Shown here piece after piece: positions 28,795 to 38,389 of a DNA stretch of 64,000 bases. The first letter of the stretch is position 1; every line of letters begins with the position of its first letter. The notes beneath the pieces were generated by a model, which saw only the letters and a program-made list of their open reading frames with translations, was not told the DNA's origin and made no database searches. Source of the DNA: Schaalia odontolytica (lineage in GTDB: Bacteria; Actinomycetota; Actinomycetes; Actinomycetales; Actinomycetaceae); assembly GCF_002847525.1 (NCBI RefSeq), contig NZ_PKKM01000003.1:163022-227021 (forward strand), read 5' to 3'. Both the position numbers and the translations under genes were made by a program.

Positions 28795-30276
28795 GTGAAA
28801 GCAGCTACCATGCCTCTTCTGTTCCTCGCAGCCATTGCCGGCGTAGCAATTCTCTTTTTCCTTATGTTCCTGTGGGCGAGCTTCGTCTCCGCGTCGCCCG
28901 GCGAAATCAAGGTGATCTCCGGCCCGCGCGGTCAGCGTGTCCTCCACGGCAAGACGGGTTGGAAGTTCCCCCTCCTGGAGCGCGTGGACACCATGACGGC
29001 CTCGATGATTTCCGTCGACGCCCAGACGACGGACTTCGTCCCCACCAACGACTACATCAACGTGCGTGTCGACGCCGCCGTCAAGGTCCGCATCGCGACC
29101 GATGACCCGACACTGTTCCGCGCTGCGACGCGTAACTTCCTGTACAAGACGACCTCCGAAATTTCCGAGGAGGTGCGTGACACTCTCGAGGGCCACCTGC
29201 GTGCGATCATCGGCCAGATGCGCCTGACCGACATCATCACCGACCGTGCGGCGTTCTCCGAGCGCGTTCAGGAGAACGCGAAGCAGGACCTGGAGGAGAT
29301 GGGCCTCGAGATCGTCGCCTTCAACATCCAGAACGTGACCGACCAGAACGGCGTCATCGATAACCTCGGTATCGACAACACGGAGCAGATCCGTAAGACC
29401 GCGGCCATCGCGAAGGCGAACGCGCAGAAGGAGGTCGCGCAGGCGACCGCGGTCGCCCAGAAGGAAGCAAACGACGCCCAGGTCGCCTCCCAGCTGGAGA
29501 TCGCCCAGAAGCAGACGGACCTCGCCAAGCGCCAGGCCGCTCTGAAGGTCGAGGCCGACACCGAGAAGGCGAAGGCCGACGCCGCCTACGAGATCCAGTC
29601 GCAGATTCAGCGCCGCGACATCGAGCGCGAGACTGCGCAGGCCGACATCGTCAAGCAGGAGCAGCAGGCCGTCATCAAGGAGAAGGAAGTCGTCGTCACC
29701 AAGCAGGCCCTGCAGGCCGAGGTGAACGCGAAGGCCGACGCCGACCGCTACGCCGCCGAGAAGAAGGCAGACGCGGCCCTGTACGCGCGCCAGCGCCAGG
29801 CCGAGGCCGAGGCGTTCGAGCGCACCAAGAAGGCCGATGCCGACAAGCAGGCCATGCTCGCCGAAGCCCAGGGTATCGAGGCTCGAGGCCGCGCGGAGGC
29901 CTCCGCGATCGGCGCCAAGCTGACGGCCGAGGCCGAGGGTCTCGAGAAGAAGGCCGAGGCCATGACCAAGATGAACCAGGCGGCCGTTCTGGAAATGTAC
30001 TTCCGTGCGCTGCCCGAGGTGGCGCGCGCCGTGGCCGAGCCACTCTCCAAGGTCGACACGATCACCATGTACGGTGAGGGCAACAACGCCCAGATGGTCG
30101 GCGATATTACGAAGTCGATCAGCCAGATCAACGCGGGCCTGGGCGATTCGCTGGGTCTGGACCTTCAGCAGATGTTCACGGCCCTCGTGGGCGCCAAGGT
30201 TGTCTCCCCGACGATCTCCGACGCGGTTGCGGAGGGCGTGCGCGACGCCGCCTCTCCGACGACTGCGCAGGAGTAA
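28795..30276 (+). CDS. Flotillin-like SPFH-domain protein
   Basis: 493 aa with GTG start at 28795; ATG 28810 is an equally possible start five codons in. N-terminal membrane helix (about 6-32), SPFH/band-7 domain (about 33-200: SPGEIKVISGPRGQRVL, VPTNDYINVRVDAAVKVRI), then a long Ala/Glu/Lys/Gln coiled coil with EA repeats (about 205-390) and a hydrophobic C-terminal domain. Flotillins organise membrane microdomains. No NfeD partner gene is nearby. Confidence 0.92.
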   Translation: MKAATMPLLFLAAIAGVAILFFLMFLWASFVSASPGEIKVISGPRGQRVLHGKTGWKFPLLERVDTMTASMISVDAQTTDFVPTNDYINVRVDAAVKVRIATDDPTLFRAATRNFLYKTTSEISEEVRDTLEGHLRAIIGQMRLTDIITDRAAFSERVQENAKQDLEEMGLEIVAFNIQNVTDQNGVIDNLGIDNTEQIRKTAAIAKANAQKEVAQATAVAQKEANDAQVASQLEIAQKQTDLAKRQAALKVEADTEKAKADAAYEIQSQIQRRDIERETAQADIVKQEQQAVIKEKEVVVTKQALQAEVNAKADADRYAAEKKADAALYARQRQAEAEAFERTKKADADKQAMLAEAQGIEARGRAEASAIGAKLTAEAEGLEKKAEAMTKMNQAAVLEMYFRALPEVARAVAEPLSKVDTITMYGEGNNAQMVGDITKSISQINAGLGDSLGLDLQQMFTALVGAKVVSPTISDAVAEGVRDAASPTTAQE

Positions 30277-30412
30277 GCGAGGCTCACGCTCAACGCGGGC
30301 AGTAGCCACCTGCGCCGCGGCCGCGCGAAGCGCGACAGTGCGCGAGGAGCCTCCATACGTGAGGCGGGCAGCTATTGATAGTGGTCGCTCGCGATACATA
30401 GCGCGTGTAATA

Positions 30413-30442
30413 CGGGGCGGGATCCTTCGGGATCTCGCCCCG
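30413..30442 (+). terminator. Terminator of the flotillin gene
   Basis: CGGGGCGGGATCC-TTCG-GGATCTCGCCCCG hairpin with one mismatch. Confidence 0.65.
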
Positions 30443-30594
30443 CTGCTATGCCTTTACTGGCTGTCGGTGCTCCACCGTCGCCGCCCCACTGCTCGGCCCT
30501 TTCCCGACTTTCGGCGCCCCCATCCCACCGTCAGCGCCCTTCTCCACCATCGGTGCCCTTCTCCACCACCGATGCTCCACTCCCCTCAAAAAAT

Positions 30595-30697
30595 CGCACG
30601 TAATTTAATCCGGTCACTTTTTGAGATACCTAGAAAACGTTGCAATTCCAACGACGCTATTTCACATATTTAAGCAGTCACGGGAGAATTACGTGCG
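30595..30697. repeat. 103-bp AT-rich segment bounded by 11-bp inverted repeats
   Basis: CGCACGTAATT at 30595-30605 and AATTACGTGCG at 30687-30697, perfectly complementary. The arms resemble those at 31381-31463 (CGCATGCAATT). Confidence 0.6.
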
Positions 30698-30831
30698 ACA
30701 TTGGAGGGAAACCATAATGTGTCGCGACCTGGCTTCCCGGCATTACAAGCACGACTAGAATCCAGCCGAACCTAGCGAGAACCTAGAGCAAAAAAGCCAT
30801 CAAAACCCTCCACACGACCTAGCCACCTACT

Positions 30832-30837
30832 TATACT
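30832..30837 (+). promoter_or_regulatory. Probable -10 element giving a leaderless mRNA
   Basis: TATACT ends 5 bases before the ATG at 30843, so transcription would start at or beside the start codon. No ribosome site precedes the gene. Confidence 0.5.
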
Positions 30838-30842
30838 TAAGT

Positions 30843-31265
30843 ATGGAACGCATAGCGAAAGGCTCCCTCCTCGTGAGGGTTGGGGCCGCTCTGAGCAGCC
30901 TCGTTCTTCTCGGTGTGGCAGGACTGGCCTACCTGTTGGTCGCCGACGTCTATGACACGTATCCGCAACTCGCCTATCGCACTGTCTTTACTGTGCTCGG
31001 CGCGCTCATTCCACTCCCGCTCGCTATCTTCTTTGGGTTTGTCGCACTTCGCATCCACACTCTGTCGCTACAGCAGCTGATGACAAGCGCAGCAAGATGC
31101 ATGTGGAGCTTCTTCGGCCTCTTCCTGCTCACCTGGTTGCTCGAGGGACTCCTCATCGGAGAGGCACCCGGCCCCTTTATGTACGTGTGCGTCGGCACGC
31201 TCATCCTGTCCACAACAATCGCGCGCCTCCTCATGCTCGGCGCACGCGCCGCGAATCCCGCATAG
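30843..31265 (+). CDS. Small four-helix membrane protein of unknown function
   Basis: 140 aa. Four hydrophobic segments: about 14-36, 44-68, 82-103 and 112-134. No conserved motif that I recognise; the spacing resembles small DUF-type integral membrane proteins. It lies in an AT-rich island between two repeat clusters, has no Shine-Dalgarno and a -10 box immediately upstream, so it is probably translated from a leaderless transcript. Confidence 0.65.
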   Translation: MERIAKGSLLVRVGAALSSLVLLGVAGLAYLLVADVYDTYPQLAYRTVFTVLGALIPLPLAIFFGFVALRIHTLSLQQLMTSAARCMWSFFGLFLLTWLLEGLLIGEAPGPFMYVCVGTLILSTTIARLLMLGARAANPA

Positions 31266-31380
31266 GACCAGGCCGGGCAACACACAAACGACAAGCCCGA
31301 CCGACAGGAGGCCGCCGCGGGGCCTGGAGGGCCTGGCCCCGGTGCCGGTGGGCGGTCGCGAGGCAAGCGTTAAGCAAAAG

Positions 31381-31463
31381 TCGCATGCAATTCACAAACA
31401 CAAGTGGCGTAACACCACAAACTGATACATACCAGCACAATACTGGCGGGGAATTGCATGCGA
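31381..31463. repeat. 83-bp AT-richer segment bounded by 13-bp inverted repeats
   Basis: TCGCATGCAATTC at 31381-31393 and GAATTGCATGCGA at 31451-31463, a perfect pair. It interrupts GC-rich module-type sequence on both sides. Confidence 0.7.
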
Positions 31464-31579
31464 AATTACGGAACGACGAACAACACACCAGCACACCAGG
31501 CCCCACCGGTGTGGAGGCCGCCGCGAGGCCTGCGGGGCCTGGCCGCGGTGCCGGTGGGCGGCGGCGGGGCCAGGCTGCG

Positions 31580-31681
31580 GCACCCGTGGGCGGCGGCGGG
31601 GCCTGGCCGGGCTTCGAGACGACGCGCCGAGCGAAGCTCGCAGCGCGGACGGCGAGCGGGCGGGCCGCCGCCCACGGGTGC
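31580..31681 (+). repeat. GC-rich hairpin-bounded module, copy C
   Basis: 102 bp bounded by GCACCCGTGGGCGGCGG and its exact 17-base complement. Interior nearly identical to copy B (GGGCCTGGCCGGGCTTCGAG, CGCCGAGCGAAGCTCG). Confidence 0.78.
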
Positions 31682-31712
31682 ATCAAGCAGCCCGGCCCAG
31701 CAAACACAACGA

Positions 31713-31743
31713 AGCCGCCCGGCCCCACAGGGGCCGGGCGGCT
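31713..31743 (-). terminator. Terminator of the aldolase gene
   Basis: Perfect 14-bp stem AGCCGCCCGGCCCC with an ACA loop, 37 bp past the stop codon. Confidence 0.8.
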
Positions 31744-31780
31744 CACGCATCAGGCCGCTAGGCGGCTCTCAGCGATTGTT

Positions 31781-32806
<1,026 letters not shown>

Positions 32807-32867
32807 TTGGAGCCTCCTAATCGAGTGACAGTTTTGTCGTGATAGATTCTCTCACATTTTGCACGAG

Positions 32868-32922
32868 CGGGGAGGGGAAGGAAGTCCCGTTTGGACGGTT
32901 TTCTTCCAACCCCTCCCCTGCT
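32868..32922 (-). terminator. Probable terminator of the GH20 gene
   Basis: Imperfect long hairpin: GGGGAGGGGAAGGAAG pairs with CTTCCAACCCCTCCCC. Confidence 0.5.
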
Positions 32923-32930
32923 GTTATGCG

Positions 32931-35900
32931 TCAGTTGGAGCGGCCGACGCGGACTCCGAGTTCGGCGACGGACATGACGTCCGTGAGAGTCTTGGCGACG
33001 TCTCCCTGCGCATTCGTGCCACGGAATCGGAGGTAGGAGCCGTTGCCCGCAACCGGGATGTCGACGGTGTCGGGGACGTTCGCCAAGGTCGTCGCGAGGA
33101 TGGGGTTGCCCTGAGCCTTGGCGTCGGCCTTGTTGTCACCCTGCCCCTTGAGGGCGTCACGCGATCCAGCGAGGTAGATCTGGACGTCCTTGGCGCGGCC
33201 CGAGGCCTTGGGTCCGTTGCCGGCGCGCGGCGTGTACGTGACGGCGCAGACGTCGTATCCGGTGGCGCCGTCGCCGATCTTCAGGTCGATCCAGTGCGGC
33301 CACTTGCGGGCGTTGTCGGTGCCGGGCAGCTTGGCCTCGTTGGCATCGACATACTGGGAGTGCCAGTAGGTCGCGGGATCACCGTCGGTGGCCTTGGATT
33401 CCTCGCCGTGCTCCCAGCGGGTTTCGACGGAGTCGGCTGCCACGGCCTTGGCCTCGATGCGTGGGCCGCACACGCCGATCAGGCCTTCGCTGGCCACGGT
33501 CTTCTCACCGGAGTGCGAGACGGTGACGGTGAAGGTCGCTTCACCGAATTCGGTGGTGGGGCGCGCCCAGAACTTCACGACGCGGGTCTCGCCGGGGGCG
33601 AGGCGGTCGATCGGCTGGGGTCCGTTGGCGAGCTTCCAGGAGTTCGAGACCGCGGGGGTCAGGTGGATCTTGGTCGCTTCCTTGTTGCCCTTGTTGGTGA
33701 CGGAGACCTTGAGGACGGTTTCGCCCCAGTTCTCGTCGCCGACGATGGGCAGGGAGGCGCGGTTCATGCCGGACAGGGCGGTCTTCGGGTAGGCCTCGTC
33801 ACCAACGCGTTCAATGCTCACGTCGAGGGCCGAGGAGGCCTGGGAGGTGAGGGTGAAGACCGAGTGGCTGTTGACGGTGACATCGAACGGCAGCTGCGCG
33901 ACGGTACCTTCGGCGGTCTTCTCGCCACCGTTGGGGCGACGCGACAGGTAGCCGGAGTCGATGACGCTCAGGTACTGGTTGGTCATGGCGTTACGCAGGC
34001 GGAAGCCACCCTCGGCGGGTTCAGCGACCCACTTCTGGGGGTTACGCGTCGCGTAGTCGCCCTGGAAGGTGGGGGTGAATTCCTGGCTCGTATCGGCGCA
34101 CGCGTAGGCGGTTACCGGGTGTCCCGGGGTCGTCGACACGTGGGACTCGGAGTTCGGCGTTTCCTCGGAGTAGACGGCGAGGCAGCGGTTCGTGTTGACC
34201 GAGCGGATCCGGTAGTAGCCGTCGGGCGTGGCGGTCAGATCCCAGTTATCGGAGGTAGTTCCCGCGGTCGGGGCACCACCCGACACGCTCAGGGCTCGTC
34301 CGTCGGCCAGTGCGATCGTGTACTGGCCGGGGGCGAGGGTGTCGCGCGTGGGGTCGACGTAGGTGGAGGGCTCACCCAGGGCCTTGATGCGCGCCTTGAA
34401 AGCCGCAACGTTTCCGTCGGCCTTGGGGGTCTTCGCGTTCCAGAACATCTGGGCGCCGTAGCGCAGGCCTTCGGCGACCCAGGCCTCTGCCTCATGGTCG
34501 GTGACCATACCGTGGCCACCCTGCCAGATGGAGACCTTGCCTCCGCGGATGGAGGCGTCGGGAACCGAGTACTTCTCGTTGTGGTAGAACGTGTTCATCG
34601 TCCACTTTCCGTAGACGCCTTCCAGGCCCTGCACCTGCATGACGTAGGAGGACGGCTGATCACGGTAGTAGTACAGGGCGGAGGAGGCGTTCACGAGGGT
34701 GTAACCGGCGTCGACGAGGGCCTTCGCAGGCAGGCCGCGGTTGGCGTTCTTCTTGCTGGACTCACCCTTGCCCCAGTATTCGATGATGACGTCCTTGTCG
34801 ATCGGGATGCGCGAGATATCGGCGATGCCGTCGTTCCACAGGCGCAGCGTGCCGCCTCGGGACTTCACGTGCGCGTTGACCTTGTTGACGAAGTCGTTGA
34901 AGGCGGCGTCGAAGGTCATGGACTGGTCGCCGTAGTGGTTGCGAATCTGCTGGAGGTACTTCTTGAAGTCGCCGGGGTCCTGCTTGAAGAAGAACTCGTC
35001 GGCGCCCATGTGCCATTCGGTGGAGCCGAAGGTGTCCATGTACTCGTCGATGAGGTCGAAGTAGAACTTCTGGGCGGCGGGGTCGATGAAGTTGAGGTGG
35101 TTGGGGCTCTTCTTGCCGGAGTCGTCAGCGACCTGGTACTGCGGGAAGTTGCCAAGGATGGTGCCTGTGTGGCCGGGGGCGTTGAGGAGCGGGACGACGC
35201 GGACGCCGACCTCGCGGCCGTGCGCAACGATGGCCTTGACCTCGTCCTTCGTGTAGTAGGAGAAGGAGGTGGTGGCGGGGTACTTGTCGGACTTGAGGCG
35301 CAGCTCGAGGGACAGGTAGTTCATCTTCAGGTCGGACATGCGGTCGATCTGTCGGGTGATCCAGTCCGTCGTGATGTGGGTGCCGCAGGCGCACAGAGTG
35401 GCGCCGCGGTCTGCGAAGCGCGGAATGTCGGTGACGGAGCCTGCGGGCACGCTTCCGTGACCCGAGCGGACGGCCTGCTCGAGAGTGCGCGCGCCCCACA
35501 GGAGGCCAGCGCGGGTGGCGGCCGTGATCTGCGCACCGTTTCCGGTGACGGTCAGCTGGTAGCCCTCATCACCGAGGTCGCTGCGGGACGCGTTGATCGT
35601 CAGAGTGACGGCGTTGGAGGCTGCGGCTCCGGTTCCTTCGGTGATGCCGGTGATGCCGGCGTCGGTGAGGGCACGGCTCAGCAGAGCACTGACGCCGGCG
35701 GCTTCGGCGGAGTCAGGGCGAACAATCTGGAGGCCGGCACTGGGTGTCCACGTGCCCGAGGCCGGGGTCCAGCCTTCGAGGGAGGGGATCGTCACGGGGA
35801 CATTGGGGGCGGCCTGCGCGTGCAGGTGGGAGGTCAGGGGGACGAGGACCGCGGTGACGAGCGCACACACGGAGGCGAGGATCAGTGCGACCTTCGCTCG

Positions 35901-35951
35901 TGAGCGCGCGAGCCGCGGTGCCCGCACATGGCTTGGCGATGACTGAGGCAT
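32931..35951 (-). CDS. Secreted GH20 beta-N-acetylhexosaminidase / lacto-N-biosidase-like, with CBM32
   Basis: 1006 aa. Signal peptide (basic start, hydrophobic VALILASVCALVTAVLV, cleavage after AQA near 48). GH20b-like domain about 55-165, then the GH20 barrel about 170-510 with the catalytic pair Asp318-Glu319 in EWHMGADEFFF, VGVRVVPLLNAPGHTG and IWQGGHGM. This layout and catalytic-pair position resemble Bifidobacterium lacto-N-biosidase more than simple hexosaminidases. A ricin/RICIN-like stretch follows (about 540-660), then an NEW3/Ig-like region and an F5/8 type C (CBM32) domain (about 850-1006). No sorting signal, so released or loosely held. Probably trims host mucin or milk-type glycans. 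Confidence 0.88.
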   Translation of the reverse strand: MPQSSPSHVRAPRLARSRAKVALILASVCALVTAVLVPLTSHLHAQAAPNVPVTIPSLEGWTPASGTWTPSAGLQIVRPDSAEAAGVSALLSRALTDAGITGITEGTGAAASNAVTLTINASRSDLGDEGYQLTVTGNGAQITAATRAGLLWGARTLEQAVRSGHGSVPAGSVTDIPRFADRGATLCACGTHITTDWITRQIDRMSDLKMNYLSLELRLKSDKYPATTSFSYYTKDEVKAIVAHGREVGVRVVPLLNAPGHTGTILGNFPQYQVADDSGKKSPNHLNFIDPAAQKFYFDLIDEYMDTFGSTEWHMGADEFFFKQDPGDFKKYLQQIRNHYGDQSMTFDAAFNDFVNKVNAHVKSRGGTLRLWNDGIADISRIPIDKDVIIEYWGKGESSKKNANRGLPAKALVDAGYTLVNASSALYYYRDQPSSYVMQVQGLEGVYGKWTMNTFYHNEKYSVPDASIRGGKVSIWQGGHGMVTDHEAEAWVAEGLRYGAQMFWNAKTPKADGNVAAFKARIKALGEPSTYVDPTRDTLAPGQYTIALADGRALSVSGGAPTAGTTSDNWDLTATPDGYYRIRSVNTNRCLAVYSEETPNSESHVSTTPGHPVTAYACADTSQEFTPTFQGDYATRNPQKWVAEPAEGGFRLRNAMTNQYLSVIDSGYLSRRPNGGEKTAEGTVAQLPFDVTVNSHSVFTLTSQASSALDVSIERVGDEAYPKTALSGMNRASLPIVGDENWGETVLKVSVTNKGNKEATKIHLTPAVSNSWKLANGPQPIDRLAPGETRVVKFWARPTTEFGEATFTVTVSHSGEKTVASEGLIGVCGPRIEAKAVAADSVETRWEHGEESKATDGDPATYWHSQYVDANEAKLPGTDNARKWPHWIDLKIGDGATGYDVCAVTYTPRAGNGPKASGRAKDVQIYLAGSRDALKGQGDNKADAKAQGNPILATTLANVPDTVDIPVAGNGSYLRFRGTNAQGDVAKTLTDVMSVAELGVRVGRSN

Positions 35952-36169
35952 TAATTCTCCTGTTCAACGGTTTGCTTCCACGCAAACTGTCTAAAGCCCG
36001 AATTAAAACGGATGCTCCGTATCCATTCCGACTACTTTTTGGCTTGCAAAGCCTATCAAAGGTCGGAGGTTAAAAACAATAGAAACGGTAAAAGAACAGT
36101 TGGTCAGCGAGAATGTCGGTCAACCGGGTTAATTAGTGTATTTCAGTTTGACACTTCACCCACAAGTCA

Positions 36170-36862
36170 CTAGCTTTGCGTGCCCTCCAGACGCGACGCG
36201 TGCGCCCACATAACGATCGCGGCGGCATGACCAACGTTCATGGACCGAGTCGAACCGCGCTGAGTAATCGCAACGACGATCTCGCACGCCCGGATCATCT
36301 CCTCGCTCAGTCCGGAGGCCTCCGATCCGAACACAAGGCAGGCTCGCTCAGGCAGCACCGCGCCTTCGAGCGCGACGGACCCCTCAACGTTGTCGACGCC
36401 GACGAGTGTCAAGCCTTCCTTCGAGCAATGCTCAACGAGTTCACGCACTTCGGGACGGTGATCCACCGGCAGGTAGCGGTCGGTGACCATCGCGCCGCGT
36501 CGGTTCCACCGCTTGCGCCCCACGACGTGCACGCGGCGCGCACCCATAGCATTCGCCGTTCGTACAATCGACCCGATGTTGAAGTCGTGATCGAGATTCT
36601 CCACTGCCACCTCGAAGGGCAGCGAGCGGGCGGCGATGTCCGCGCGGATCGCATCCATCGTCCAGTAGCGGTAGCGGTCCTCGACGTTGCGCCGATCCCC
36701 CGCTGCCAGAAGCTCCCGATCGTAGTGCTCGCCGACCGGCCAGGCGGCCTCCCCACCCGGCCACGGACCGACCCCGACCTGCCCAGACTGCGCGGCCCCG
36801 GCCTCGTCGTTCCCGCACGCGCCATCACGCGCGATGTCACACCCGTTTTCGAACTCGTTCAC
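36170..36862 (-). CDS. SPOUT-family RNA methyltransferase (TrmH/SpoU)
   Basis: 230 aa from GTG 36862. SpoU fold: VAVENLDHDFNIGSIVRTANAMGARRVHVVG (motif 1), CLVFGSEASGLSEEMI (motif 2) and ITQRGSTRSMNVGHAAAIVMW (motif 3, the AdoMet knot). It 2'-O-methylates a tRNA or rRNA ribose. The first 55 residues are low-complexity and poorly conserved, so the start is uncertain. Divergent from the HAD phosphatase gene, 34 bp apart. Confidence 0.88.
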   Translation of the reverse strand: MNEFENGCDIARDGACGNDEAGAAQSGQVGVGPWPGGEAAWPVGEHYDRELLAAGDRRNVEDRYRYWTMDAIRADIAARSLPFEVAVENLDHDFNIGSIVRTANAMGARRVHVVGRKRWNRRGAMVTDRYLPVDHRPEVRELVEHCSKEGLTLVGVDNVEGSVALEGAVLPERACLVFGSEASGLSEEMIRACEIVVAITQRGSTRSMNVGHAAAIVMWAHASRLEGTQS

Positions 36863-36896
36863 GGATCCCACCCTAGCGGCACCGTAGAATGGAGGC

Positions 36897-37718
36897 ATGA
36901 CTGCCCTGACGCACGAACCGACACCACTGACCGATCTGCCTCCCGTCACCGCGTGGCTCTCTGACATGGACGGCGTCCTGGTCAAGGAGAATCGAGCGCT
37001 TCCGGGCGCGAACGAGTTCCTCGCCGCTCTGCGCGGGAAGAACATCCCCTTCCTGGTCCTCACGAACAATTCGGTGTTCACGAACCGCGACCTGTCCGCG
37101 CGCCTGGCGAACTCCGGCCTGGACATCCCCGAGGACAACATCTGGACCTCCGCGAACGCGACGGCCGCCTTCCTGCACCAGCAGTCGCCCGGCTCGACAG
37201 CGTACGTCATCGGCGAGGCCGGCCTGACCACCGCGATCCACTCCGCGGGATACGTGATGACCGAGATCGATCCCGAGTTCGTGGTGCTCGGCGAGGTGCG
37301 TTCCTACGACTTCCACGCGCTGACCCACGCAATCCGCCTCATCGAGGGCGGCGCGAAGTTCATCGCGACCAACCCTGATGTGTCGGGCCCCTCCGACGAG
37401 GGCACCCTGCCCGCCTGCGGCGCCATCGCCGCAATGATTACGGCGGCGACCGGGCAGAAGCCCTACTTCGTGGGCAAGCCGAACCCCGTCATGATCCGCG
37501 CTGGCCTGAACAAGATCGGCGCGCACTCCGAGAGCGCCGCCATGGTCGGCGACCGCATGGACACGGACGTGCGCGCGGGCGTCGAGGCAGGCCTGCGCAC
37601 CCACCTGGTCCTGTCGGGTTCCACGGCCCGCGAGGACATCAACAATTTCCCGTTCCGCCCCTTCGGCATCCACGAGGGCATCGGCGATCTCATCGAGCTC
37701 GTCGAGGCGGCGCACTGA
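36897..37718 (+). CDS. HAD-IIA family sugar/nucleotide phosphatase (NagD-like)
   Basis: 273 aa, GGAGG before ATG 36897. HAD motif I is LSDMDGVLVKEN (nucleophile Asp near 22), motif II LTNNS, motif III with Lys in YFVGKPNPVMI, motif IV MVGDRMDTDVRAG; the large IIA cap lies between. Dephosphorylates small sugar or nucleoside phosphates in the cytoplasm. Only 26 bp before pyrE, so co-transcribed; a nucleotide-salvage role is possible. Confidence 0.92.
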   Translation: MTALTHEPTPLTDLPPVTAWLSDMDGVLVKENRALPGANEFLAALRGKNIPFLVLTNNSVFTNRDLSARLANSGLDIPEDNIWTSANATAAFLHQQSPGSTAYVIGEAGLTTAIHSAGYVMTEIDPEFVVLGEVRSYDFHALTHAIRLIEGGAKFIATNPDVSGPSDEGTLPACGAIAAMITAATGQKPYFVGKPNPVMIRAGLNKIGAHSESAAMVGDRMDTDVRAGVEAGLRTHLVLSGSTAREDINNFPFRPFGIHEGIGDLIELVEAAH

Positions 37719-37744
37719 CCCACACCGATCCGGAAGGAACACCC

Positions 37745-38314
37745 ATGACCAACGATTCCCACAAGGCGCGCCTGGCTGCCCTCGTTCAGGAACTCTCCGT
37801 CATCCACGAGAAGGTCACCCTGGCGTCGGGGCGCGAGTCCGACTTCTACGTCGACATGCGCCGCTCGACCCTGCACCACGAGGCGGCTCCCCTCATCGGC
37901 CACGTCATGCTGGACCTCCTGGAGGAGTCCGGATTCGCGGTGGGCGAGGAGTACGTGGCCGTCGGCGGTCTGACGATGGGTGCGGACCCCGTCGCGACCG
38001 CGATGATGCACGCCGCCGCGTCGCGCGGCCTGGACCTGGACGCATTCGTCGTGCGTAAGGCCGCGAAGGATCACGGCATGAAGCGCCGCATCGAGGGCCC
38101 GGACGTCGTCGGCAAGAACGTCGTCGTCCTCGAGGACACGTCGACGACCGGCGGCTCTCCGCTGGAGGCCGCGCTCACGCTGCGCGAGGCCGGCGCGAAC
38201 GTCGTCGCCGTCGCAGTGATCGTGGACCGCGCGACGGGCGCGAAGGAGCGCATTGAGGCCGAGGGCTTCCCGTACTTCTACGCGCTGGGCCTGGAGGACA
38301 TCGGCCTGGCCTGA
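37745..38314 (+). CDS. pyrE: Orotate phosphoribosyltransferase
   Basis: 189 aa, GGAAGGAACACCC before ATG 37745. Converts orotate and PRPP to orotidine monophosphate. The PRPP-binding signature is VVVLEDTSTTGGSPLEA (about 121-137); other family parts are SGRESDFYVDMRR and FVVRKAAKDHG. Slightly shorter than enterobacterial PyrE, as usual in actinobacteria. No other pyr genes are nearby. Confidence 0.95.
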   Translation: MTNDSHKARLAALVQELSVIHEKVTLASGRESDFYVDMRRSTLHHEAAPLIGHVMLDLLEESGFAVGEEYVAVGGLTMGADPVATAMMHAAASRGLDLDAFVVRKAAKDHGMKRRIEGPDVVGKNVVVLEDTSTTGGSPLEAALTLREAGANVVAVAVIVDRATGAKERIEAEGFPYFYALGLEDIGLA

Positions 38315-38328
38315 TTCAGCTTGCATTG

Positions 38329-38373
38329 ACGAGGCCGGGGCCGGGTTCTGCGTGAACCTGGCCCCGGCCTCGT
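38329..38373 (+). terminator. Terminator of pyrE
   Basis: 20-bp stem with one mismatch (ACGAGGCCGGGGCCGGGTTC and complement), 5-base loop. It may also stop the convergent dehydrogenase gene. Confidence 0.8.
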
Positions 38374-38389
38374 ATCGGTGCGCGTGCCC

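Larger units (their letters stand above)
30277..30842. other. Non-coding gap with an unusually AT-rich stretch
   Basis: Holds the flotillin terminator, a run of CACCATCGGTGCCCTTCTCC-type direct repeats (30480-30580), the inverted-repeat-bounded segment at 30595-30697, and a promoter for the next small gene. Base composition from 30590 to 30840 is far below the window average. No gene is seen. Confidence 0.6.
31266..31712. other. Repeat-rich non-coding gap before the aldolase terminator
   Basis: Contains partial module arms (CCGGTGCCGGTGGGCGG near 31338), the inverted-repeat-bounded segment 31381-31463, a CACACCAGGCCCCACCGGTG phrase near 31490, and module copy C. No gene is seen. Confidence 0.6.

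Noticed and set aside
28744..30399. A 551-codon open frame opposite the flotillin gene
   Set aside because: Leu/Gly/Arg low-complexity translation caused by the repetitive coiled-coil codons of the real gene.
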